Positions 8,234-16,114 of a stretch of DNA of 64,000 nucleotides are shown one piece after another (position 1 is the stretch's first letter; every line of letters starts with the position of its first letter). The notes under the pieces are model-generated. The model ran no database searches. It was given only the letters and a program-made list of their open reading frames with translations, and had not been told where the DNA came from. This DNA comes from Burkholderia stagnalis. Lineage in GTDB: Bacteria; Pseudomonadota; Gammaproteobacteria; Burkholderiales; Burkholderiaceae. Both the position numbers and the translations under genes were made by a program. The stretch spans positions 186,001 through 250,000 of the forward strand of contig NZ_CADESW010000002.1 of NCBI RefSeq assembly GCF_902830275.1, given 5' to 3'.

Positions 8234-8261
8234 TTGACTTATTCCTTTTATTTGTTAAATT
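8234..8261 (+). promoter_or_regulatory. Class I promoter 2
   Basis: TTGACT, 16 bp (TATTCCTTTTATTTGT), TAAATT, followed by AAGAATATAACA before the ribosome site. The upstream ACCGTTTATC box is not evident here. Confidence 0.7.
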
Positions 8262-8287
8262 AAGAATATAACAAAGGAGAATATGCC

Positions 8288-8575
8288 ATGAATCAGTTAG
8301 AGCAAATAAAAAGTCAGTTGGAAAAGTTCAACCCAATTCAGTTAAGAACGAATTTATTGCGCTCTTTTGAGGTTTACAAAGAAATCATCGAGACAGACCT
8401 AGAACCACGTCACTTCTGGGATATGTTTCATGATGCCCATGCCTACAAACTAGGTTATTACGGCTACATGGAGCACGAAGCGATACAAAACAAGGTTCAC
8501 GAAGTTTTGATCGATAAAGCAGACTTACCCAAAGACAAATTGATTGACTACATTCTTGATGTTGTCAGCGAATAA
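8288..8575 (+). CDS. Small acidic helical protein (95 aa)
   Basis: ATG behind AAAGGAGAATATGCC. Mostly helical and mildly acidic, with an aromatic centre (HFWDMFHDAHAYKLGYYGY). First gene of a three-gene operon with 8639 and 9138. No family recognised; the acidic character and context would fit an inhibitor, but nothing proves that. Confidence 0.65.
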   Translation: MNQLEQIKSQLEKFNPIQLRTNLLRSFEVYKEIIETDLEPRHFWDMFHDAHAYKLGYYGYMEHEAIQNKVHEVLIDKADLPKDKLIDYILDVVSE

Positions 8576-8587
8576 AAATAAAAAGGT

Positions 8588-8606
8588 CTAGCCCACCACA
8601 CGGGCT
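8588..8606 (+). repeat. Intercistronic hairpin 2
   Basis: TAGCCC, loop ACCACAC, GGGCTA, between the 95-aa and 143-aa genes. Confidence 0.7.
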
Positions 8607-8638
8607 ATCCAAAAACAACAATAACAGGAGAAATCAGC

Positions 8639-9070
8639 ATGAAACACGTTTATGAAGTTTTACTAACCCAAGTAATACACGAAACCGCCATCGCTCACAT
8701 AGAAGCTTCATCAGAAAAAGAAGCGAAAGAAATTGCCTATCAAATCGCAGATCAAAATCTTGTCGAGATAGATTGGACAGGCGAACAAATCAGCAATCTT
8801 GAAGCACCAGAAGCAAGAGCCTTGGATGAGGACGAAGTTGAGGACTGGCAAATCGTCAACAAGGTTCATGTTTCCGTGAATTTCCGTCAACGCGGTAAAA
8901 ACTGCTATGTAGTGAAACAGCTTGGAAGATGGGTCAAAGGCTATACCTACGAACATCAAAAAGACAACAAGGGCTTGTATTTATACTTGTCCGAATGCTC
9001 AAACGTAGAAGAAGCAAGAGCAAAGATGGAAGAGCTAGGATTCTTTGATATCGCAGACTGGAATGATTGA
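8639..9070 (+). CDS. Hypothetical protein (143 aa), class I operon
   Basis: ATG behind ACAGGAGAAATCAGC. The N-terminal ~45 residues (AHIEASSEKEAKEIAYQIAD) resemble the small strand-helix module seen in DpnD/PcfM-like proteins, where residues 'EA' precede a helix. The C-terminal half has a beta segment with FRQRGKNCYVV and a helix ending FFDIADWND. The resemblance is weak and the function is unknown. Confidence 0.65.
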   Translation: MKHVYEVLLTQVIHETAIAHIEASSEKEAKEIAYQIADQNLVEIDWTGEQISNLEAPEARALDEDEVEDWQIVNKVHVSVNFRQRGKNCYVVKQLGRWVKGYTYEHQKDNKGLYLYLSECSNVEEARAKMEELGFFDIADWND

Positions 9071-9086
9071 TTCTAGCCAAGAGGTC

Positions 9087-9107
9087 TAGCCCACCTTTGA
9101 CGGGCTA
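9087..9107 (+). repeat. Intercistronic hairpin 3
   Basis: TAGCCC, loop ACCTTTGAC, GGGCTA, just before the exonuclease gene. Confidence 0.7.
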
Positions 9108-9137
9108 CCCATAAAACAATAAAAACAAGGGTGAAAC

Positions 9138-9671
9138 ATGAACAACTACATCATTTTAGACACTGAGACAACGGGGCTGGACGAGACAGCCGAGATAGTT
9201 GAAATCTCAGTCATCAACGACCAAGGCGAAGTCTTGCTTGATACCCTCATCAAGCCCAGCAAGCTCATTCCTAGAGACGCAATCGCTATCCACGGCATTA
9301 CCAATGAGATGGTGGCCGAGGCTCCAACCTACGACCAGGTTCACGGCGAACTCATCGCCCTCCTAGAGCAACACACCTGCTACATCTACAACAGCAGCTA
9401 CGACACCAGGCTCATTCGTCAGACTGCCGACATCTACGGTCTCCCTTTTGACAGATCCAAGTATTCCTTCTCTTGTGTCATGGAAGACTATGCCTATCAG
9501 TTCAATGAAGGGTTTTGGGAACGGCTTATTTTTGCCTACCACCATGCAATCAGTGTCACCAAGAGCGAGCGCATGACCCTCAAGGCACATAGAGCCTTGG
9601 CAGATTGCTATATGACCCTTGAAGTCATCAAGTTCATGGACCAAGAAGAAAAATCATCACAGCAAACATAA
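9138..9671 (+). CDS. DnaQ-like 3'-5' exonuclease (DEDDh)
   Basis: 177 residues. Exonuclease motif I is DTET (Asp8, Glu10); motif II lies near NSSYDTRLI; motif III is H-R-A-L-A-D with His151 and Asp156, the DEDDh arrangement. These enzymes hydrolyse single-stranded DNA or RNA from the 3' end using two metal ions (DnaQ, RNase T and ExoX relatives). The length matches a lone nuclease domain. It is third in the class I operon beginning at 8288. In a mobile element it could process transferred strands or counter host defence; that role is inference. Confidence 0.85.
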   Translation: MNNYIILDTETTGLDETAEIVEISVINDQGEVLLDTLIKPSKLIPRDAIAIHGITNEMVAEAPTYDQVHGELIALLEQHTCYIYNSSYDTRLIRQTADIYGLPFDRSKYSFSCVMEDYAYQFNEGFWERLIFAYHHAISVTKSERMTLKAHRALADCYMTLEVIKFMDQEEKSSQQT

Positions 9672-9754
9672 ATGGAGATTTGGGGATCTCTTGCTTGACG
9701 GGCAAATCACTTGACCCACCAGTTTACCGTTTATCTTAAAGTTAGCCATCTAAG

Positions 9755-9782
9755 TTGACATATTCCTTTTGTTTGTTAAATT
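9755..9782 (+). promoter_or_regulatory. Class I promoter 3
   Basis: TTGACA, 16 bp, TAAATT. The box ACCGTTTATCTTAAAG sits at 9726-9741. Confidence 0.7.
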
Positions 9783-9810
9783 AAATATATAACAACTACA
9801 AGGAGACCTC

Positions 9811-10230
9811 ATGAACCCCATGAATCACTTTCATTTTCAATTACCGCTGGGTCATATACTTGCAACTCAAGATATCAACCACCGAGAAAAGCCAGTAGAA
9901 ACAATTCTCATCCATGTTTCAAAGAGAGAATGGAACATTGATGCAATCAATGACCTCTATGGATTTGGTGAAGAAGATCCCGCAACTATGAGTGACTTGG
10001 AAATTGCCAACTTACTTCACTTACAAGCACACTTTGAATTCGCAAAAAACGAATATTGGCTTGATACCAACAAGGTCTTTGTTCTCGTTAAGCCAATGCA
10101 CTTAGAAGGTAAAGCTGGAAGAGAAGGATATTTTGACGACAGCAAACCATCCACTCATGAGCCTTATGGTCGCTCTCTAGCACACCACTACGAGGCAGAA
10201 GACTCAGAGGATGACGGATACCCCGACTAA
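9811..10230 (+). CDS. Hypothetical protein with acidic tail (139 aa)
   Basis: ATG behind AAGGAGACCTC. The C-terminus is strongly acidic (EAEDSEDDGYPD) and resembles the end of the frameshifted gene at 13841 (HTEDDGYHD), so these array proteins may be related or share a tail motif. The body is mixed alpha/beta. No family recognised. Confidence 0.65.
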   Translation: MNPMNHFHFQLPLGHILATQDINHREKPVETILIHVSKREWNIDAINDLYGFGEEDPATMSDLEIANLLHLQAHFEFAKNEYWLDTNKVFVLVKPMHLEGKAGREGYFDDSKPSTHEPYGRSLAHHYEAEDSEDDGYPD

Positions 10231-10300
10231 GCAATGACCTCCCACCCTATAACCAGCTCGCTAAATGCGGGCTTTAGGGGTGAACAGACAAGGAGGCACC

Positions 10301-10489
10301 ATGCTATTTGAAGATATGGAGGAAAAACTATCTCTAACCATTCTCGACAGAAACAACCCTGATCATAAGAAGACGTACTACTTTGACAGTGAGATTGACA
10401 GGGAAATGTTCGTTAAAGCCTTAGAAATTTCGCTAAAAGAGAAAATTGATACATCAAAGTATCATAAGCACGTCAAAGCTCAGGAATGA
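10301..10489 (+). CDS. Small hypothetical protein (62 aa)
   Basis: The start at 10301 follows ACAAGGAGGCACC, a near-perfect ribosome site; an in-frame ATG at 10265 lacks one. The sequence has a beta-hairpin-like SLTILDRNNPDHKKTYYFD and a C-terminal helix. Second gene of the class I operon starting at 9811, followed by a terminator. Function unknown. Confidence 0.65.
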   Translation: MLFEDMEEKLSLTILDRNNPDHKKTYYFDSEIDREMFVKALEISLKEKIDTSKYHKHVKAQE

Positions 10490-10497
10490 AACAAAAA

Positions 10498-10517
10498 AGC
10501 TCCCTAGTGGAGCTTTA
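10498..10517 (+). terminator. Rho-independent terminator
   Basis: Stem AGCTCC/GGAGCT, short interrupted T run. Confidence 0.65.
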
Positions 10518-10545
10518 CTTATTTATGGAGCATCTCCCTCTAAGT

Positions 10546-10610
10546 CATCTTCAAGGAAGCATTCGCTTCTTGCGGTCAAGCCGCTCAACCAGGTCTTCCA
10601 TGCCTACGGC
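10546..10610 (+). repeat. Two-hairpin dispersed repeat, copy 2
   Basis: Hairpin 1 GAAGC-ATTC-GCTTC (10556-10569); hairpin 2 GCGG-TCAAG-CCGC (10572-10584); tail GTCTTCCATGCCTACGGC. It lies about 80 bp upstream of class I promoter 4. Confidence 0.75.
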
Positions 10611-10692
10611 AAACAATCATCAACTCAAAAAGCCAATAACAATAACCTTCTATCCACAGGTTTACCGCCTATCTTAAATCGTCCTTATTATA

Positions 10693-10720
10693 TTGACTTA
10701 TTCCTTTTATTTGTTAAATT
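10693..10720 (+). promoter_or_regulatory. Class I promoter 4
   Basis: TTGACT, 16 bp, TAAATT. The upstream box TTTACCGCCTATCTTAAA is at 10661-10678. Confidence 0.7.
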
Positions 10721-10754
10721 AAAAGTATAACCAAAACAAATCAAGGAGAATGCT

Positions 10755-11496
10755 ATGAGTTATATCATCTTACAAAGCACAAAAAATTTTCGAGTTGATC
10801 GATAAAGAAGGCAACAAAGTCATCGTCAATGGAACCGTTTCAGAAGACAACAATGTTTCACCAAAACGCTACGACACCATCTGCTTCAGTACCGCAGCAA
10901 AATCAAAAGGTCAGCTTAGCGTTGAAACAGCTCGCTTTGCGCGCTCAATTTTAACTGGCTGCCTTCAATTGAAAAATGGAGACGGCAAGACATTGGAAGA
11001 TGATGTTAATACTATGACACGCCGCCTTTTAAGAAACCTTGAAAAAGCAAAAACCGTCAATGTGGAAAAGATTACTTTGTCAGACAAGAAAGTGAATGTA
11101 ATTTTCGGAGAGGATGGTACCAAACAGCTTAAATCTTATGAACCAAAATTCCGCTTCTATGATGATCAAATGAATGGGACTTGGGGAATGAGATTGATTA
11201 AAGACGACGAAGATGAACTCAAAGCATCCAGTTTCTTAGTGAGTGATAGAAGTATTGAGGAAGCAATCGAGTTATCAAAGACAGACAGCTATCTTCCAGT
11301 TTTATTCAAGCCAGGAACTATCACACAAGACCAACTTGCAACCCTTATCAAAAACCTTGATGACTGGGTCTACAGCAATCTTTTAGATAGAACAGACACA
11401 CGCTTGAGTCAAGAAAACTACAACAAGGTTATGGCAGAGATGGAAGGAAGCGAAAAATTTAGATGGTTTGATTCCAAACAATTCTTAGCCCAATAA
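10755..11496 (+). pseudogene. Unknown 240-aa protein with a frameshift near its start
   Basis: The only start with a ribosome site (AAGGAGAATGCT) is ATG 10755, but that frame stops after 16 codons at 10805. The long coding frame (about 233 codons from 10795 to 11496) is shifted by +1. Coding-like sequence in that frame reaches back to about 10760, so one extra base between 10758 and 10790, possibly in the A run 10781-10786, explains the break. The product is soluble and unrecognised, with a YDDQMNGTWGMRLI strand region and a helical C-terminus. It could be a real mutation, an assembly error, or a recoding site. Confidence 0.6.
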
Positions 11497-11508
11497 GAAA
11501 CAAGGACT

Positions 11509-11525
11509 GGTCCACCTCACGGACC
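11509..11525 (+). repeat. Intercistronic hairpin 4 (covariant)
   Basis: GGTCC, loop ACCTCAC, GGACC. The loop is identical to hairpin 7, but both stem arms have changed together, which keeps pairing. Confidence 0.75.
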
Positions 11526-11555
11526 TTCCATAACCATAATAACAAGGAGACCGTT

Positions 11556-11786
11556 ATGAATCACATTGATACAGAAAGAGCACAAGAAACCATATCGGAT
11601 TTGAAGGAAAAAATATGCAGCCTTAAAGGTTCTCTTGAACGAGGCTTCTATCAAGGCCGTAAAGTAGGCGAAATTGACCGATTTCAACTCATTAACACCA
11701 TTAAATACCTTGAAGGCTTGCTTGAACACTACATCATGATTCTGGAACAAGCTTCGGAGCCCTATGACGACGAGGAAGCCCAATGA
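11556..11786 (+). CDS. Small coiled-coil-like protein (76 aa)
   Basis: ATG behind AAGGAGACCGTT. Two amphipathic helices (ERAQETISDLKEKICSLKG and INTIKYLEGLLEHYIMILEQ) with an acidic tail (DDEEAQ). The stop overlaps an ATG (ATGA at 11783) that opens a 13-codon frame to 11824. Function unknown. Upstream of the pilin-like genes in the same operon. Confidence 0.6.
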   Translation: MNHIDTERAQETISDLKEKICSLKGSLERGFYQGRKVGEIDRFQLINTIKYLEGLLEHYIMILEQASEPYDDEEAQ

Positions 11787-11837
11787 ACAAGCACCAATAC
11801 TATAACGATATTTTACACCAATAACAAAGGAGACAAT

Positions 11838-12332
11838 ATGAAAGCAAGAAGGATCAAACACAGTAAACAGGGAGGATTCTTTCTTATTGAGATTATGGTG
11901 GCCGTCACTCTCATCGCCATCATGGCAACCGCCACAATGTCTTTGACAGCCCTAGAAATTACCCGTCACCAGGTGCAGAACGCATTTGCTTACGGCAATG
12001 GTCTCACTATCTCGGGCATCACCTACTTCAAATACAAAGGAACAGCACCAGTATCTACAAGCGATCTAGGAGTCAGTGCTATTCCTGGCACAACATACGC
12101 ATCAGCCAAGCTTGTGAACGGGCATTACATAGTCACGATAGGCGATGTTATGAATGGTTCTCAAAATCCAGCAATGAGCAAGATTCAATTGGCAACGATT
12201 GACTATGCTCCCCACTTTGATGAAAACGGGCTCTTATTTTATACATGCTCGTTCTCAAACTCATATTTGAAATCAGGAGCATATATTAGTCAATGCACAT
12301 TGATGAAGCCAGGAACTGCCCCACAGCAATAG
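11838..12332 (+). CDS. Type IV pilin-like protein (minor pilin, PilV/GspI-like)
   Basis: 164 residues. Prepilin-type leader: basic start, then GG followed by FFLIEIMVAV, so cleavage by a prepilin peptidase after Gly13 leaves Glu at mature position 5. The hydrophobic helix IMVAVTLIAIMATATMSLTA follows. The C-terminal globular part has two Cys (YTCSFSN, SQCTLM) that could form a disulfide. First of three pilin-like genes. No peptidase, secretin or ATPase for pilus assembly is visible in the window, so it would depend on host machinery or on genes further left. Confidence 0.8.
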   Translation: MKARRIKHSKQGGFFLIEIMVAVTLIAIMATATMSLTALEITRHQVQNAFAYGNGLTISGITYFKYKGTAPVSTSDLGVSAIPGTTYASAKLVNGHYIVTIGDVMNGSQNPAMSKIQLATIDYAPHFDENGLLFYTCSFSNSYLKSGAYISQCTLMKPGTAPQQ

Positions 12333-12360
12333 TTGACAATTTAATTTTATCGTTTATACA
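12333..12360 (+). promoter_or_regulatory. Promoter of the major-pilin-like gene
   Basis: TTGACA starting right after the preceding stop codon, 16 bp, TATACA. It resembles class II by its spacing and boxes. Confidence 0.55.
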
Positions 12361-12438
12361 TCAAAAGACCAGTGGCGTATTTAATAGATAAACGGCTACC
12401 GGTCGATAACCAATAATAACTATAAAAGGAGATGTGAA

Positions 12439-12891
12439 ATGAAGGTTATGAAATTAAATACAATCAAGGCGGGGGCTCAGAAGGGTTTCACTTTAATCGA
12501 GTTGATGATTACTGTGGCAATCGTTGGTATCTTGGCAGCAGTAGCATTGCCAGCTTATCAAGACTACACAATCAGAGCACAAGTATCTGAAGGCTTTACT
12601 TTAGCCGAAGGTGCAAAAACAGCAGTATCAGAATACTTTGCTAATGCCGGTTCTTTACCCGCAGACAACACCGCAGCAAATTATGCTGGTGCAACAGGTA
12701 AATATACAACTGGCGTTGCAGTCGCAAACGGTGCAATTACAGCAACTTACGGCGGAGCAGTAAACACAAAGATTGCTGGTGGAACAATCACCTTAACTCC
12801 AACAGCAGATGCATCAGGAACTTTAATCTGGGCTTGCTCTTATGATGGCTCAAAAGTAGTTCAGAAGTATGTTCCTTCTAGCTGCAAATAA
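12439..12891 (+). CDS. Type IV pilin, PilA-like (major type)
   Basis: 150 residues. Leader ending KG, then [20 protein letters not shown] with Glu at mature position 5, the canonical type IVa N-helix. The C-terminus has the two Cys of the D-region (WACSYDG, PSSCK). Length and layout match PilA of Neisseria/Acinetobacter type. It has its own promoter at 12333 and terminator at 12914, suggesting high expression. In the element it could give a surface pilus that brings cells together or changes host pilus serotype; that is inference. Confidence 0.9.
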   Translation: MKVMKLNTIKAGAQKGFTLIELMITVAIVGILAAVALPAYQDYTIRAQVSEGFTLAEGAKTAVSEYFANAGSLPADNTAANYAGATGKYTTGVAVANGAITATYGGAVNTKIAGGTITLTPTADASGTLIWACSYDGSKVVQKYVPSSCK

Positions 12892-12913
12892 TCTGATTGC
12901 TTACCAATCGCAA

Positions 12914-12938
12914 AGCCTCCTACATGGAGGTTTTTTTT
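12914..12938 (+). terminator. Terminator after pilin
   Basis: Stem CCTCC/GGAGG followed by eight T. Confidence 0.8.
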
Positions 12939-12999
12939 GCTCTTGCTTTTTCAAATTTGCCCCGTATAAATAAATCAATCAAACAACAACGGAGCTAAC

Positions 13000-13428
13000 A
13001 TGAATCTAATAAAGAAAACCGGCTTTACCTTGATTGAAATGATGATCGCACTTGCGATAGTGGGAATCTTCGCTTCTATGGCCGTGACCTCATACATGAC
13101 CCACAACATAAGGCACCAAGTTGCAGAGGGTTTCAAACTCGCTGGGGGAATTCAGACGGCTATCAGCCAATACTATGTCCGAGGCTGGTCCATGCCGGCC
13201 GATATGGATGCCTTGAGATTGCCTCCCGCAACGGGTGAATACGTCGCCAACATTGACCAGGCACACGGAACCATCACGATTACCTACGGCAACAACGCGA
13301 TGAGCAGGATTGCCAATGGCAAGGTCACTTTGAAGGCAACCGACAACAACAACGGGAATGTGATTTGGAGCTGCACACCAGACGGAACCATCATCGTCAA
13401 AGAGTATTTGCCCAGCTCTTGTAATTGA
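13000..13428 (+). CDS. Second type IV pilin-like protein
   Basis: 142 residues. Short leader ending TG, then FTLIEMMIALAIVGIFASMA with Glu at mature position 5. The C-terminal Cys pair (IWSCTPDG, PSSCN) aligns with the pilin at 12439, and the middle has parallel features (ATGEYV vs ATGKYT; ITITYG vs ITATYG). The two are therefore diverged duplicates. GC is higher than in the first pilin, suggesting separate acquisition or different expression. ATG behind ACGGAGCTAAC. Confidence 0.85.
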   Translation: MNLIKKTGFTLIEMMIALAIVGIFASMAVTSYMTHNIRHQVAEGFKLAGGIQTAISQYYVRGWSMPADMDALRLPPATGEYVANIDQAHGTITITYGNNAMSRIANGKVTLKATDNNNGNVIWSCTPDGTIIVKEYLPSSCN

Positions 13429-13552
13429 TTTTCGACCGTTCTAGGGGCTTGTGAGCCTCACGGCTACCCAACCCCCTTACCTAGAACCTAAAAGCCCGCT
13501 ATGGACCGTTTTCGAGGTTCCAGCTCGTAGGGTCTTCATCCGACTGCTAGGT

Positions 13553-13620
13553 CATCTTCAAGGAAGCATTCGCTTCTTGCGTGTCAAGCACGCTTGTCTA
13601 AGTCTTCCATGCCTATCGGC
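13553..13620 (+). repeat. Two-hairpin dispersed repeat, copy 3
   Basis: Hairpin 1 GAAGC-ATTC-GCTTC (13563-13576); hairpin 2 GCGTG-TCAAG-CACGC (13579-13593), a paired change from GCGG/CCGC; tail GTCTTCCATGCCTATCGGC. It lies in the 412-bp gene-free stretch 13429-13840, which also holds the next repeat and promoter 5. Confidence 0.75.
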
Positions 13621-13637
13621 AATCCCACCACCAGGCA

Positions 13638-13705
13638 CAGAGACCAGATCCGCTAGGCAGAAGCCCAAAACCTTCCTAAACAGCCAGCACGGCGATTGAG
13701 TGCAT
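13638..13705 (+). repeat. 70-bp repeat, copy a (pair with 30694)
   Basis: CAGAGACCAGATCCG, then AGGCAGAAGCCCAAA, then a hairpin GCAC-GGCGATTGA-GTGC and CAT. The same order recurs at 30694-30759 with few differences. In both places it lies between a two-hairpin repeat and a promoter. Confidence 0.7.
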
Positions 13706-13782
13706 CAGCAACCTATACAAACAACCATTTTATCAACAAGTCAACCGTTTATCTAAAAATCAAGATTAAACCGTTCATTATG

Positions 13783-13810
13783 TTGACATATTCTTTTTAT
13801 TTGTTAAATT
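13783..13810 (+). promoter_or_regulatory. Class I promoter 5
   Basis: TTGACA, 16 bp, TAAATT. The box ACCGTTTATCTAAAA lies upstream at 13744-13758. Confidence 0.7.
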
Positions 13811-13840
13811 AAAGATATAACTACAAACAAGGAGAATATC

Positions 13841-14082
13841 ATGGCAAGCTTAGACAAAAATAAAGAAGCAAAAAAGAACAAGCTGAACAGAACAAATTTG
13901 TATTAGTTGTTAGGGTTAAAGGCGATACTGAAACAAGAACATTTGGATTTCAAACAGCAAAAGATCGACAAGCATGTATTGATGCACTTAAACTAAAGGG
14001 AGATGGCATTTATGAATGGATTGTTGGTGATCCAATTGGTTATGAGTCAGACCATACAGAAGACGATGGATATCACGACTAA
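13841..14082 (+). CDS. Small acidic-tail protein (80 aa) requiring a -1 frameshift
   Basis: ATG 13841 has the ribosome site AAGGAGAATATC, but its frame ends after 21 codons. At 13870-13876 the sequence reads A AAA AAG in frame, the classic slippery heptamer used by dnaX. A -1 slip there continues into an open frame to TAA at 14080-14082. The joined 80-residue product starts MASLDKNKEAKK, then EQAEQNKFVLVVRVKGD, and ends HTEDDGYHD, much like the tail of the 9811 gene. It could be true programmed recoding, a homopolymer sequencing error, or a recent indel. Confidence 0.65.
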
Positions 14083-14095
14083 GCAAAACAAGGTC

Positions 14096-14114
14096 TAGCC
14101 CACCATACGGGCTA
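14096..14114 (+). repeat. Intercistronic hairpin 5
   Basis: TAGCCC, loop ACCATAC, GGGCTA. Confidence 0.7.
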
Positions 14115-14142
14115 CATAAAAACAACCAAGGAGACAGAACCT

Positions 14143-14286
14143 ATGAAACAGAAGAAGATAAGCAAGCCACGCAATCATGTTGTCTTAGCCTTCATGCAGA
14201 GAAGTGGAGGATCTGGAACCCACCAGAAATCAAACAAGGCTAAGCGACAGCAAGCCAAGCAGCAGCTTAGAAGAGAGACCAATTAG
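14143..14286 (+). CDS. Very basic small protein (47 aa)
   Basis: ATG behind AAGGAGACAGAACCT. The sequence is rich in Lys, Arg and Gln (KPRNHVVLAFMQRSGGSG, then KSNKAKRQQAKQQLRRE). Small basic proteins of this KPRN...RRxxK type occur in many phages and plasmids with no assigned function; the resemblance is from memory. The stop codon lies inside the loop of the terminator at 14274. Confidence 0.65.
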   Translation: MKQKKISKPRNHVVLAFMQRSGGSGTHQKSNKAKRQQAKQQLRRETN

Positions 14287-14298
14287 GTCTCTTTTTTA
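14274..14298 (+). terminator. Terminator overlapping a gene end
   Basis: Stem AGAGACC/GGTCTCT, loop AATTA (contains the upstream stop codon), T run. Confidence 0.8.
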
Positions 14299-14363
14299 TT
14301 GCCCATCCATTTATCCACAAGTTTACCGTTTATCTCAAAGCATCATTTAATCATGACTTAAAC

Positions 14364-14391
14364 TTGACTTATTCCTTTTATTTGTTAAATT
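14364..14391 (+). promoter_or_regulatory. Class I promoter 6
   Basis: TTGACT, 16 bp, TAAATT. The box TTTACCGTTTATCTCAAAG lies at 14322-14340. Confidence 0.7.
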
Positions 14392-14422
14392 AAATATATA
14401 ACAACAAACCAAGGAGACAACT

Positions 14423-14683
14423 ATGAGCCTATCTTTAAAAACAGAAATTATCAAGGTGGTTATTAAATACTTGCCTGATGTTCCAAAAGTGAACTACAGC
14501 AAAGCTAAAGATAAAGATTACCTACAAAGTGTCTATGTTGAAGCCGCTTGCGACAAACTAGGCATCGATTACATCAACATGAACAGATGGGACAAGATAG
14601 AACTACATGACTTTTGCCACTATGCAATTCTTAATCAATACAAGAACATTGCTAAGGCACAGAAGCAAGCAGTGGAGGCTTAA
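14423..14683 (+). CDS. Small hypothetical protein (86 aa)
   Basis: ATG behind AAGGAGACAACT. Predicted mostly helical, containing YLQSVYVEAACDKLGIDYINMNRWDK in two helices. First gene of a three-gene operon with 14748 and 15137. Function unknown. Confidence 0.65.
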   Translation: MSLSLKTEIIKVVIKYLPDVPKVNYSKAKDKDYLQSVYVEAACDKLGIDYINMNRWDKIELHDFCHYAILNQYKNIAKAQKQAVEA

Positions 14684-14696
14684 ACAGAACAAGGAC

Positions 14697-14720
14697 TAGC
14701 CCGCCTCAACAAATGGGCTA
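14697..14720 (+). repeat. Intercistronic hairpin 6
   Basis: TAGCCC, a longer loop GCCTCAACAAAT, GGGCTA. Confidence 0.65.
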
Positions 14721-14747
14721 CATAAGAACAAGAATAGGAGACCTCAA

Positions 14748-15140
14748 ATGACCTATACCGACAAAGCCAACGAACAAAGAACAGTCCCAGACAACGCAAA
14801 GGCTCTGATTGCTTTTATCATCTTCGCCTTTTTTGCCCTAGTGATAACCACCGCTTTGAAATTACTTGTTATGGCTGGTGGATGGGTGAGGCACGAGCTG
14901 ACAACCTTTCCAATCACAGACAAGAATCGGATTGTTAGTGAAGCCAGATATTGCGATGGCATCAATATAGAAATGTTGGTTGACGGGAAAGATAAACATA
15001 TTGTAGTTATTACTCCACATTTTCAAAGAACGATAGAAGACAGCGTTAGCACCTTGATCGGTCATTTTGACAAAGCCACTCTCAAAAACGTCGATTCAAT
15101 CTGCACATTAACAATAACCAACAAAAAGGGGCAATTATGA
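14748..15140 (+). CDS. Single-span inner-membrane protein (130 aa)
   Basis: ATG behind TAGGAGACCTCAA. One membrane helix at about residues 23-45 (ALIAFIIFAFFALVITTALK, LLVMAG), then an ~85-residue soluble domain with two Cys. The stop overlaps the next start (ATGA at 15137), so it is coupled to the 307-aa protein; the two may form a membrane-anchored pair. Function unknown. Confidence 0.7.
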   Translation: MTYTDKANEQRTVPDNAKALIAFIIFAFFALVITTALKLLVMAGGWVRHELTTFPITDKNRIVSEARYCDGINIEMLVDGKDKHIVVITPHFQRTIEDSVSTLIGHFDKATLKNVDSICTLTITNKKGQL

Positions 15141-16060
15141 ACTTAAAACAAAAATTACTTGGCATCTTCAACGACGAAGACATCATAGACAACGGCAAAC
15201 GCAAATGGATTTCTTTTCAATACACAGTCAAAGAGATTGAAGACTACTATTCAAAGTATTTTCCCGCGACTCTTCATGTTGCAGGCATTGACGGATTTGT
15301 GTCTACATATGACAAAAGACCATTGCGTAGCCACTTAAAAGACTACTCAAATGAAGATGCCTTTAGCATTTTACAAAACATTGGAATCTTCATGAAGAAG
15401 AAGGAGCTATTGAAGGCAAAGAAATATCCATACTACACAGACGAGCCAACCAACCTCCCAATGGATTATGTTTTAGAGGATAAGTCTTTAATTGATGAAG
15501 AGGGAAACTTTCTTGGGGACTTGGATACAACAATCAGAATCAATATCTTGCAAAATAGTTGCATGAAGTATGGTGCAAGAAGATTTTGTGAGAACAGTGA
15601 AGTTTTATTAGCTATCTTATGCCAAGGAGAGTTAAGAAACACTTTTGAATGGCATTTTAGAAAATATGACTTTATGGACGATGAGTGGTTTGTTGAAAAA
15701 TATAGGGATGGCAGCTACTACACTTGCGACAAAGAAGAAATCATTGACTTCATGATCAAGAACCTAATCCCAATCGTTGAGTTTGAAAAACCAATTGTTG
15801 CCCTTTACGAGCAAGCAAGAGAAGCGATCATAGAAAACAACCTTGATGCATATCTTCCTCATAGCGTTGCTATAGAAGAAGTTCTACAAGACCCCGAGAA
15901 GGAAAAAGTATTTCTTCAATGTGTTGACGCTGATAAAGAGTATCAAGGTGTAGAGACAGCGAAGGGCTTGGAAGAGTTTAGAAAAAAAGCTCATGCCAAC
16001 AAATTAGACAACGAGCTTCCAACAAAAGCCGATAACAACAAAACAAGAGGCAAGATATGA
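15137..16060 (+). CDS. Hypothetical protein (307 aa), coupled to membrane protein
   Basis: Soluble acidic protein with many Asp/Glu and Tyr and no membrane segment. Notable stretches are DWFVEKYRDGSYYTCDKEE-like aromatic/acidic regions and a Lys-rich end. The ATGA overlap with the upstream single-span protein implies joint expression. No enzyme motif recognised. Confidence 0.65.
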   Translation: MNLKQKLLGIFNDEDIIDNGKRKWISFQYTVKEIEDYYSKYFPATLHVAGIDGFVSTYDKRPLRSHLKDYSNEDAFSILQNIGIFMKKKELLKAKKYPYYTDEPTNLPMDYVLEDKSLIDEEGNFLGDLDTTIRINILQNSCMKYGARRFCENSEVLLAILCQGELRNTFEWHFRKYDFMDDEWFVEKYRDGSYYTCDKEEIIDFMIKNLIPIVEFEKPIVALYEQAREAIIENNLDAYLPHSVAIEEVLQDPEKEKVFLQCVDADKEYQGVETAKGLEEFRKKAHANKLDNELPTKADNNKTRGKI

Positions 16061-16114
16061 GTACAAGCACAGCCCCACAAAACGGGGCTAGTTTGTTCTG
16101 ACAAGTCGTCCACA

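Noticed and set aside
8256..8272. ATATAAC downstream of TAAATT as the class I -10 box
   Set aside because: It would lie about 25 bp from the -35; TAAATT at exactly 16 bp is conserved in all copies.
13451..13699. 82-codon frame between pilin and promoter 5
   Set aside because: Runs through repeat copy 3 and the 70-bp repeat; composition is not protein-like.
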